Assembly (NCBI GenBank): GCA_002450155.1
Contig: DJYO01000010.1
Coordinates: forward strand, 1 to 18,509
Direction of reading: 5' to 3'
DNA length: 18,509 bases
Origin: Mageeibacillus sp. UBA6976
Lineage (GTDB): Bacteria > Bacillota > Clostridia > Saccharofermentanales > Saccharofermentanaceae
The translations under genes were made by a program, and so were the position numbers. Below are positions 1 to 5,701 of the stretch, piece after piece; position 1 is the stretch's first letter; every line of letters begins with the position of its first letter. Under the pieces are notes generated by a model. It did not search any database. It saw only the letters and a program-made list of their open reading frames with translations, and was not told where the DNA came from.

Positions 1-179
1 TTAAGGTCTGTAAGCATAGCAGATGTTTGATTATAGCCAATCTTTTTACCATTGGCATAGGCATCATTACGCATAGCAAGACCTTTGTTGTAGATGAGTC
101 TGCAACATCCGAAAGTCCCGTTTATTATGTTTTGTTGCTGTTTGTTAGGATATGCCCTAAACTTAATGCCTTTTTGCAT
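1..179 (-). CDS. tnpB: TnpB (OrfB) RNA-guided nuclease/transposon protein, N-terminal fragment
   Basis: The minus-strand frame opens at an ATG (177-179) and stays open to the window edge, giving 59 codons. The translation starts MQKGIKFRAYPNKQQQ and continues with TFGCCRLIYNKGLAMR, the classic N-terminus of IS605 OrfB/TnpB (a K-x-R-x-YPN-x-x-Q block, then T-F-G-CCR-x-x-YN). TnpB proteins are about 370-430 residues, so roughly six sevenths is missing to the left, including the RuvC-like nuclease residues and zinc finger; whether it is intact cannot be judged. In the family TnpB cuts DNA guided by an omega-RNA from the element's right end and favours retention of the element. A weak AGGTGA ribosome site lies just upstream. 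The old tnpA frame ends in a TAG 8 bases before this ATG. Confidence 0.85.
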   Translation of the reverse strand, partial: MQKGIKFRAYPNKQQQNIINGTFGCCRLIYNKGLAMRNDAYANGKKIGYNQTSAMLTDL

Positions 180-199
180 ACAGTCACCTACGGTCTTGT

Positions 200-296
200 T
201 TATTGGGTATCAACATACCATTTGATAGTTTCAGAACACAAAATGGTAGTTAATCAAGGACACAGTTGTCTTTGTATGTTTATATTCATTCTTCAT
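200..296 (-). pseudogene. tnpA: tnpA (IS200/IS605 Y1 transposase) internal-deletion remnant, left copy
   Basis: From an ATG at 294-296 the minus strand encodes MKNEYKHTKTTVS followed by LINYHFVF, which I recognise as the N-terminus of an IS200-type HUH transposase. A TGA stop (231-233) comes at once. In the next frame, overlapping that stop, the DNA encodes ETIKWYVDTQ and then TAA (200-202), which resembles the C-terminus of the same proteins. All of the middle, with the HUH metal-binding pair and the catalytic tyrosine, is gone (full length is about 130-150 residues), and the two ends are joined out of frame. It therefore cannot encode an active transposase. The right-hand copy has the same junction. 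The family assignment is from memory of the family's ends, not from a search. Confidence 0.75.
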
Positions 297-355
297 AGAT
301 ATATAGTGACATATTAGTAGTTGTTAGTTAATATATTATCTGCAGAGATTAAAGA

Positions 356-401
356 GCGGGCTATTATCCTCACGGTTAAAACCGTGGGTTTTCTCGCCCG
401 C
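356..401. repeat. Nested subterminal hairpin of the TnpB-element left end (left copy)
   Basis: An outer 6-bp GCGGGC/GCCCGC stem (356-361 with 396-401) encloses a 7-bp CACGGTT/AACCGTG hairpin with a 2-base loop (371-386). Subterminal hairpins at the left end are what the Y1 transposase recognises in this family. The right copy preserves it at 18300-18345 with one change between the two stems. Confidence 0.7.
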
Positions 402-407
402 ATGGGT

Positions 408-413
408 TATAAT
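408..413 (+). promoter_or_regulatory. Possible outward -10 (TATAAT) at the element tip, facing rsfS
   Basis: A perfect TATAAT lies on the plus strand at the very tip of the element, 28 bases before the rsfS start. A start site near 420 would leave a leader of about 20 bases containing the AAGGAG ribosome site (430-435). The -35 position (about 385-390, TGGGTT) is poor, so the promoter call rests mainly on the -10. Confidence 0.35.
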
Positions 414-441
414 TAATTATCAATTTTACAAGGAGATACAA

Positions 442-780
442 ATGGAGAGCAAAGAATTAGCTGAGAAGATAGCAGAGATACTCGATTCCAAGAAGGGAAT
501 AGACATTGAGATAATAGATGTTACAGGCAAGACCACTCTTGCTGATTATTTTGTTATCTGCAGCGGTAATTCGACTACTCAGATCAAAGCTTTATCAGAC
601 GAAGTTGAATATGTACTCAAGAAGGATCATGGTCTTATGGCTGACCATGTGGAGGGCAGATCAGGAGACCGCTGGATCCTTATCGATTACAAGGATGTTG
701 TTGTCAATGTATTCCATCCTGAAGAGAGGGCAAATTACAATATCAGCAAGCTTTGGGAGACTAAACAGAAGGAAGGCTGA
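442..780 (+). CDS. rsfS: Ribosomal silencing factor RsfS (YbeB/Iojap family)
   Basis: RsfS binds ribosomal protein uL14 on the free 50S subunit and blocks joining to 30S, so translation is turned down in slow growth. The 112 residues match the family's usual 105-120. Visible family features are the ADYFVICSGNST block (about residues 34-45), the HVEG segment followed by the RWILIDY strand, and the VVVNVFHPEERANYN block near the C-terminus. The start is supported by AAGGAG six bases upstream. In Bacillota rsfS usually follows nadD and yqeK; here a TnpB element sits 28 bases upstream, so any such operon link is cut or lies beyond the element. A strong terminator follows directly, so it now looks like a single-gene unit. 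Confidence 0.95.
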   Translation: MESKELAEKIAEILDSKKGIDIEIIDVTGKTTLADYFVICSGNSTTQIKALSDEVEYVLKKDHGLMADHVEGRSGDRWILIDYKDVVVNVFHPEERANYNISKLWETKQKEG

Positions 781-806
781 GAACCTTTTAGATCAAGGAT
801 TCTATA

Positions 807-838
807 AACCGGCAGGGAACTGATCCTTGTCGGTTTTT
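807..838 (+). terminator. Rho-independent terminator after rsfS
   Basis: A 12-bp stem (807-818 with 824-835, two G-T pairs) closes a 5-base ACTGA loop and runs into a T tract ending at 838. This is a textbook intrinsic terminator 26 bases after the rsfS stop. Confidence 0.85.
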
Positions 839-888
839 GTATGTTTTTGTCGGGCTTTTTAGGCTGCTATCGGTGCTATCATCCTTAT

Positions 889-1563
889 ATGAGAATGCCT
901 ATAAAGAAACTTAAGCCCTTCATATATCCTGCAGCCTTTATACTGATAGCTCTGATCAGCATGGTATATAAGCTGGTTATAACGGGTAATACCTCATCTT
1001 TCATCTCTACCATAAGTGGTGAGTCCGTTGAGCTTAGCCGGGAACCTGATGATGAGGAGCCCTCTTATATAGAGCAAGAAAGCGAGCCTTCTGAATCTTC
1101 TATAGAGATGTGCAGCATCTACCTTTGCGGAGAGGTTGTAAGCCCCGGTGTATATGAGGTCCCCAAGGGTTCATTACTAAACGACGCCGTCAATCTGGCA
1201 GGAGGGCTTACTCCGGAAGCTGATATGAACAGGATAAATCTTGTTTATGTCATAGGATCAAATTTCTCGGTTTATATTCCGTCAGAGGAAAGCGGCGGCG
1301 GGGGAGATGAGATAATAAGATCAGGCGAGGATTACATATGGGGGCAGGGCGATGCTTCAGGAGTTTCTCGTGCAGGCCTGGTCAACATAAATACAGCCGG
1401 CAAGGATGAGCTTATGACCCTTCCGGGCATAGGCGAAGTCACGGCTAATGCCATAATAAGCTACCGCGAGGATAATAGCTTCAGTTCGATAGAAGACATC
1501 AAGAATGTGTCCGGAATAGGAGATGCCAAGTTCAATAATATCAAGGCTTATATAACAGTTTAA
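889..1563 (+). CDS. comEA: ComEA-like membrane-anchored DNA-binding protein (SLBB + helix-hairpin-helix)
   Basis: ComEA is the double-stranded-DNA receptor of natural transformation, anchored in the membrane and handing DNA to the ComEC channel. Numbered from the ATG at 889, the 224-residue protein has one N-terminal membrane helix (about residues 9-32), an acidic Glu/Ser/Pro spacer, an SLBB domain (about 77-137, with CGEVVSPGVYEVPKG), and a C-terminal helix-hairpin-helix pair (about 162-224, with VNINTAGKDELMTLPGIG, then NVSGIGDAKF). The frame is open from an ATG at 841, but that start overlaps the T tract of the rsfS terminator and would add a cysteine-rich, non-conserved lead, so 889 or 895 is likelier. 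None of the starts has a clear ribosome site. The stop overlaps the birA stop on the other strand by 4 bases. comEC and other competence genes are not in the window. Confidence 0.85.
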   Translation: MRMPIKKLKPFIYPAAFILIALISMVYKLVITGNTSSFISTISGESVELSREPDDEEPSYIEQESEPSESSIEMCSIYLCGEVVSPGVYEVPKGSLLNDAVNLAGGLTPEADMNRINLVYVIGSNFSVYIPSEESGGGGDEIIRSGEDYIWGQGDASGVSRAGLVNINTAGKDELMTLPGIGEVTANAIISYREDNSFSSIEDIKNVSGIGDAKFNNIKAYITV

Positions 1564-2555
1564 GTGTAGCCTGATATGCCTCTGACCCTGACTTCACCGC
1601 TGTTAAGGTCATGGATGGTATTATCCTCGTACAAGGCTTTGAGGGAGAAGTCAGGATTGATATCTATGGCTGTGGCATTTATGCCTTCCTCAGCGCCTGC
1701 CATTATCCTGAAGACCTTGATCTTCTTGCCTGTAGTAATATTACGGGCTTTATAGGTATCAAGATAGTAATCCTTGCCCATAGGCCAGGAAGCTGCCAGT
1801 TTATCCAGCTGTCTTATAAGCTCTGCTGCCAGGATGGATCTTTTGTACCTGGTATCAGTCTCTATAGAAAGGGATGTGGCAATACCCTTAAGCTCTCCTT
1901 CGAAGGAGGATTCGTTGACATTTATGCCTATGCCGATAACGATGCTGTCTATCCTGCCGGTCTCAGCCTCGATGGACAGCTCAGTCAGGATCCCGCATAT
2001 CTTAAGGTCGTTTAAGATTATGTCGTTTACCCATTTGATACTGGTCTCGATGCCATATGCGTTCCTGACCGCATCCGTGATAGCTACGGCTGTCCATGAG
2101 GTGATCTCGCTTATGGATTCAAGTCCTTGGTCAGGACGCATGAGGTAAGACAGGTATATGCCTTGACCTGCAGGTGATTCGAAAGCTCTGCCCCGTCTGC
2201 CTTTGCCCCTGGTCTGACGGTCAGCGATAACTACTGTGCCGTTTGTGGCACCTTCGGAGGCAAGTTTCTTGAGGTAATCATTGGTTGAGGTAACTGTATC
2301 AAGTACGATTACCGACTCGGCCCTTTCTTCATCCAGCAGGGCACAGACCTCTCCTGAAGATAAGATGTCCGGAGAGTTTGACAGTCTGTATCCCTTATTT
2401 GTCACCGATAATATTTCGTAGCCCTGGGATCTTAAGTTCTTAACTGCCGCGTTGATGGCTGCCCTTGATATGCCAAGAGACCTGCTCATCTCTTCTCCTG
2501 ATACATAATCTGCGCTGTTGATAAGTATCTTGAGGATCTTGTCTTTTGTATTCAT
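1560..2555 (-). CDS. birA: Bifunctional biotin-[acetyl-CoA-carboxylase] ligase / biotin repressor BirA
   Basis: BirA makes biotinyl-AMP from biotin and ATP and attaches biotin to a lysine of carboxyl-carrier proteins; group II enzymes also repress biotin genes through an N-terminal helix-turn-helix. Residues about 3-58 form the winged HTH (EEMSRSLGISRAAINAAVKNL). The ligase core follows, with the biotinyl-AMP loop GKGRRGRAF, then KWVNDI, which usually reads KWPND, and the K-x-x-GIL-x-E strand holding the catalytic lysine. A C-terminal SH3-like domain of about 50 residues ends the protein, for about 331 residues in all. I chose the ATG at 2555 because GGAG lies 6 bases upstream; an in-frame ATG four codons earlier (2567) has no ribosome site. 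A good sigma-A promoter lies upstream at 2597-2624. The 3' end overlaps comEA by 4 bases. Confidence 0.93.
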   Translation of the reverse strand: MNTKDKILKILINSADYVSGEEMSRSLGISRAAINAAVKNLRSQGYEILSVTNKGYRLSNSPDILSSGEVCALLDEERAESVIVLDTVTSTNDYLKKLASEGATNGTVVIADRQTRGKGRRGRAFESPAGQGIYLSYLMRPDQGLESISEITSWTAVAITDAVRNAYGIETSIKWVNDIILNDLKICGILTELSIEAETGRIDSIVIGIGINVNESSFEGELKGIATSLSIETDTRYKRSILAAELIRQLDKLAASWPMGKDYYLDTYKARNITTGKKIKVFRIMAGAEEGINATAIDINPDFSLKALYEDNTIHDLNSGEVRVRGISGYT

Positions 2556-2596
2556 GGGGTGCTCCATTTTCTTAATTATTAATGCAGATTAATAGT

Positions 2597-2624
2597 ATTT
2601 TAACATTTAGTGAAAAAGTGTAAA
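2597..2624 (-). promoter_or_regulatory. Sigma-A promoter for birA, overlapping the divergent promoter
   Basis: On the minus strand TTTACA (2619-2624) is separated by 16 bases from TAAAAT (2597-2602); each hexamer matches consensus at 5 of 6 positions. The predicted start leaves a leader of about 35 bases before the birA ATG. Confidence 0.6.
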
Positions 2625-2626
2625 AT
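2600..2626 (+). promoter_or_regulatory. Possible promoter for the HD-GYP gene; would give a nearly leaderless mRNA
   Basis: On the plus strand TTAACA (2600-2605) and TAAAAT (2621-2626) are 15 bases apart, shorter than ideal. Transcription would begin at about 2632-2634, on the ATG at 2633. The hexamers share bases with those of the birA promoter on the other strand. Confidence 0.35.
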
Positions 2627-2632
2627 ACAGTT

Positions 2633-4384
2633 ATGGTTTTCAAAATAGCAATCGGAATCTGTGCTGTGCTCACTTTGATGGTGACATTCGGCCTTGTCTA
2701 TTATTACAGACATGGCAATAATGCCATGCAGCTCGTGCTCGCGACAATACTTACGATCAGCAACGGCGGTTATTTTTTCCTTGCATGTTCAACCAATCCT
2801 TCTGAAGCTCTGGTTGCTAATACCTTGAGCTATATCGGAGGCTTGTTCCTTCCTATGCTCGTAATGCTGATCCTTGCCGATTTCTCGAATTCCAAACTGC
2901 CGGTATGGTTTACCCTGTTTATTGCCGTAGTAAATGTGGTCCTCATCGTAGGTGTAGCGACCACAGGTAAGCTAGGGCTCTATTACTCAGATGTTGAATT
3001 TGCCATAAACAATGCAGGGGTTGCCTACCTTATCAAGAACCCGGGCATTCTCTACTATGTACGATTCGTCGTATTGTTTGTTGAAACGGCGCTGGCAATT
3101 TTCTTTACCGTCCTGGCCTATATCGGCAGGAGATCTGCATCCTACAAGACCATGATGGTGTATATATCAATGATAGTGCTTTCCTTTGTAACCTATCTGG
3201 TTGAGAAACTGCTCCATTCCGGTTACGAATATCTTCCTTTTGTTTATTTCATTTGCTCATTGCTATTGGTATATATCTGCATGAGATCCATCCTTTACGA
3301 TGTATATCTGACAGTCCAGGAGAAGATCGCGGAGAACAGTACATATGCCTATGTCGTATTTGACAACAGGCTTAATTTTGTAGGCTGTAATGCCAGAGCC
3401 AAGAGGATCCTTCCTGAGCTTAAGGAAGCCAGGATCGACAGCCCGATCAGGACGGAGAATTTTACTATCAAGACGATGCTCGGCTGGATCAAGGACAATG
3501 CGTTCCCTCAGGATCCCAGCAAATCCGTAAGCACCACGTTGATCCTCAATGAGAACCGCACCGTTGCCAAGGTGCTTCTTGATTGCGAGCTCTCTTACAT
3601 CAGGTTCGGCATAGTTAAGAATGTTATGGGATATCTTGTAGCTCTCAACGACGTAACAGAGCAGCATGACATGATAGAGCAGCTTAAGTTCCATGACATA
3701 AGGTCCAAGAGAGAGGTAGATAGGCAGACGCTTAAGGTCAAGAACCTTCAGGAATCCACTATTCTCGGAATGGCGTCCATGATCGAATCACGTGACAACT
3801 CCACAGGCGGTCACATCAACCGTACATCTGCCTGCGTCTCGTTGTTTGTGGACCATCTGTCCCGCCAGAAGCAGTTCAGACATATGCCGGATTCCTACTG
3901 GTATGCAGTCAAGCAGGCTGCCGTATTGCACGATCTCGGCAAGATCGGAGTAGATGATTACATCCTCCGCAAGACCACAGGTCTTACAGATGCAGAATAC
4001 TCTTCCATGAAGACTCATGCTGAGAAGGGAGCCATTATTATCCGTAAGATCCTTAAGGATGTTGACGATAAGGAATTCGTCAGGGTTGCAGAGAATGTTG
4101 CCCATTACCACCATGAGAAATATAACGGTACAGGTTATCCTGACCACCTCAAGGATAATCAGATCCCGCTGGAAGCCAGGATAATGGCGCTGGCTGATGT
4201 CTTCGATGCCCTTGCCAGCAAGAGAGCTTACAAAGAACCTATGCCATATGAAGAATGCTTCAAGATAATAAGGCATGACCTTGGTTCTCACTTCGATCCT
4301 GAGTTAGGTGAGATCTTCTTAAGTCTTGAGAATGAGATAATCGCTCTGTATCAGTCTTTCGAAGGTACGGATAAGGCCAGATAA
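2633..4384 (+). CDS. 7TM sensor + PAS-like + HD-GYP cyclic-di-GMP phosphodiesterase
   Basis: HD-GYP enzymes hydrolyse cyclic di-GMP, linking an input signal to motility, adhesion or envelope behaviour. The N-terminal 220 or so residues are strongly hydrophobic with about seven predicted helices, like the 7TM sensor region of some histidine kinases. Residues about 230-345 look like a PAS-type cytoplasmic sensor (YVVFDNRLNFVGCN through GYLVALNDVTE), followed by a short linker helix. The HD-GYP domain (about 370-575) has all its signatures: HDLGK with the metal pair H433/D434, H491, H493/H494/E495, and NGTGYP at 498-503, so it should be active. No ribosome site precedes the ATG at 2633 and no good later start exists; it may be translated from a leaderless message. 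It is divergent from birA, and no cyclase gene is nearby. Confidence 0.88.
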   Translation: MVFKIAIGICAVLTLMVTFGLVYYYRHGNNAMQLVLATILTISNGGYFFLACSTNPSEALVANTLSYIGGLFLPMLVMLILADFSNSKLPVWFTLFIAVVNVVLIVGVATTGKLGLYYSDVEFAINNAGVAYLIKNPGILYYVRFVVLFVETALAIFFTVLAYIGRRSASYKTMMVYISMIVLSFVTYLVEKLLHSGYEYLPFVYFICSLLLVYICMRSILYDVYLTVQEKIAENSTYAYVVFDNRLNFVGCNARAKRILPELKEARIDSPIRTENFTIKTMLGWIKDNAFPQDPSKSVSTTLILNENRTVAKVLLDCELSYIRFGIVKNVMGYLVALNDVTEQHDMIEQLKFHDIRSKREVDRQTLKVKNLQESTILGMASMIESRDNSTGGHINRTSACVSLFVDHLSRQKQFRHMPDSYWYAVKQAAVLHDLGKIGVDDYILRKTTGLTDAEYSSMKTHAEKGAIIIRKILKDVDDKEFVRVAENVAHYHHEKYNGTGYPDHLKDNQIPLEARIMALADVFDALASKRAYKEPMPYEECFKIIRHDLGSHFDPELGEIFLSLENEIIALYQSFEGTDKAR

Positions 4385-4437
4385 TTTACATTTGAGTTAC
4401 AAAAGCCCGTTCTGCCTTAGTTTTGCTTAATTTGAAA

Positions 4438-4471
4438 GCCTCCGTTTGTTAAACTAGAAACGAGCGGAGGC
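4438..4471 (+). promoter_or_regulatory. Hairpin occluding the Shine-Dalgarno of the NlpC/P60 gene
   Basis: GCCTCCG (4438-4444) pairs perfectly with CGGAGGC (4465-4471), and the stem extends inward by about six more pairs, two of them G-T. The GGAGG ribosome site of the next gene (4466-4470, seven bases before its ATG) is buried in this stem. It could act as a translational switch. The stem is followed by only a short weak T run, so a terminator role for the upstream gene is less likely but possible. Confidence 0.55.
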
Positions 4472-4477
4472 ATATTT

Positions 4478-5701
4478 ATGATCGAGATCAGCAGACTGAC
4501 AAAGATATTTACAGGAGTACTCGCAACAGTTGTTTGCGTTACTACTATAAGTTTTGCGGATCTTGGATCTGCCTCTTCGGTTGCGCTGCAGTGTCCTGCT
4601 GCAGAACCTGCCGAATCTTCGATAGAGATAGAGAGATTTACGGCCGGCAGAGATAACACGATAGATATCAACGACTATACATATACTCTCGTACCTGATA
4701 TTAATACCGATCCGGATAAGAATTATGACGGCAATACTTATTTTAGCAAAGCTGAGGTTATAGAACTTTTTGCCGAAAGCTCAGAAGACTGCGATGTAAT
4801 AGGGACTCTTGCAGCAGGGGAAAAGTTTATAAGGATCTCCTATGACGAGGGCTGGTCTTATGTCAGGACTGAGGATGGAAGCGAAGGTTATATTCTGAGC
4901 AGCATAATGGATGATGTAGTACTCGCTGAAGACGCAGAGCCTACAGAAACACCGACACCGACTCCTACCAAGGCTCCCGAGGCTACAAAAGCACCTACAC
5001 CTACAATTGCACCTCAGGCTCCACAGGCTACAGCTACTCCTGCGGTGGCAGCTTATACGGAAACTGCTGTTGATAAGACTGTATATGCAACCTGCGCTCT
5101 TAATGCAAGGTCAGGCCCCGGCATCTCATACAGCAAGGTGTCATCTTTCCAGACGGGAGATGCTATCCATGTCGTTGCAGTCACTGACAGCGGCTGGTAC
5201 AGAACAGATGCCGGATATTTCGTCAAGGGCAGTTACCTCTCTGATACTATGCCGACAGCAACTCCTACACCTGAAGTAAGAGTTGAGACTACAGAGAATA
5301 CCCAGCCTTCAGAGACCCAATCCGAAGCAAGTCATGATACATCAAGTGATTTTGCAAGTTTTGTAAGGAGCTTTATCGGAGTTCCTTATGTATATGGCGG
5401 ATGCTCTCCTTCAGGCCTTGATTGCTCAGGACTTGTAAGATATTGCTATAAGACATACTACGGCATTACTCTGCCGCACAGTGCAAGGCTTCAGGCACAG
5501 TCCGGTACAGAAGTATCCGCATCTGAGATCCAGTGCGGTGACATTGTATGCTTCGATTATGACGAGGATGGATCTATCGATCACTCCGGTCTTTATATCG
5601 GCGGCAACACAGTGATCCATGCCTCCAGCTCAAGAGCAAGCGTAGCTTCTGCCAGCTTCTCTTCAATGACTCATATCGTAACTATCAGAAGAGTTCTGTA
5701 A
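4478..5701 (+). CDS. Secreted cell-wall hydrolase: signal peptide, two bacterial SH3 domains, NlpC/P60 peptidase
   Basis: NlpC/P60 enzymes cut gamma-D-Glu/meso-diaminopimelate or related bonds in peptidoglycan stem peptides. The protein of 407 residues starts with a hydrophobic export signal (about 1-28). Next come a first SH3-like domain (about 85-148), a Thr/Pro-rich linker (TPTPTPTKAPEATKAP and onward, about 155-190), a second, more typical SH3b domain (about 195-257, with ALNARSGPG), a second Thr/Ser-rich linker, and the peptidase (about 293-407). Likely catalytic residues are C316 in LDCSGLV, H369 in DHSGLYIGG and H381 in VIHASS. This order is typical of clostridial wall-remodelling enzymes. 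The ribosome site GGAGG sits in a hairpin. The 3' end overlaps the convergent dipeptidase gene by 17 bases. Confidence 0.92.
   Translation: MIEISRLTKIFTGVLATVVCVTTISFADLGSASSVALQCPAAEPAESSIEIERFTAGRDNTIDINDYTYTLVPDINTDPDKNYDGNTYFSKAEVIELFAESSEDCDVIGTLAAGEKFIRISYDEGWSYVRTEDGSEGYILSSIMDDVVLAEDAEPTETPTPTPTKAPEATKAPTPTIAPQAPQATATPAVAAYTETAVDKTVYATCALNARSGPGISYSKVSSFQTGDAIHVVAVTDSGWYRTDAGYFVKGSYLSDTMPTATPTPEVRVETTENTQPSETQSEASHDTSSDFASFVRSFIGVPYVYGGCSPSGLDCSGLVRYCYKTYYGITLPHSARLQAQSGTEVSASEIQCGDIVCFDYDEDGSIDHSGLYIGGNTVIHASSSRASVASASFSSMTHIVTIRRVL

Larger units (their letters stand above)
1..414 (-). mobile_element. IS200/IS605-type TnpB element, left-end portion (runs off the window)
   Basis: Read on the minus strand, this stretch holds in order an element tip with a nested hairpin, a decayed tnpA remnant, and the start of tnpB, which continues past base 1. 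The inner boundary is set by comparison with a second copy at 18287-18509: the two match without gaps from an AATTATAACCC tip (404-414 here) for 223 bases with 8 mismatches by hand count, and diverge completely beyond it. Elements of this family have no terminal inverted repeats; they carry subterminal hairpins and insert 3' of a short target motif, which fits what is seen. The right end and any omega-RNA region lie outside the window. Confidence 0.85.

Noticed and set aside
27..317. Plus-strand open frame of 96 codons at the left edge
   Set aside because: It lies antisense to the tnpB start and tnpA remnant, has no ribosome site and resembles no protein; the minus strand gives clear family matches.
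841..888. ATG at 841 as the comEA start
   Set aside because: It lies at the end of the rsfS terminator T tract, lacks a ribosome site and adds a cysteine-rich lead unlike ComEA.
2556..2567. ATG at 2567 as the birA start
   Set aside because: The ATG at 2555 has GGAG at ideal distance, and the earlier ATG would place that GGAG inside the coding region.
2598..2625. Imperfect dyad TTTTAACA/TGTAAAA as a BirA operator
   Set aside because: The half-sites do not match in length, their orientation is opposite to known biotin operators, and they are explained by overlapping promoter hexamers.
3263..3694. Long minus-strand open frames inside the HD-GYP gene (also 3788-4291)
   Set aside because: They are shadows of a gene with complete catalytic motifs and have no ribosome sites or recognisable products.
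4930..5045. Repetitive ACACC/CTCC-rich DNA as a minisatellite or CRISPR-like repeat
   Set aside because: It encodes the Thr/Pro-rich linker of the hydrolase; the repeats are short, irregular and in frame.
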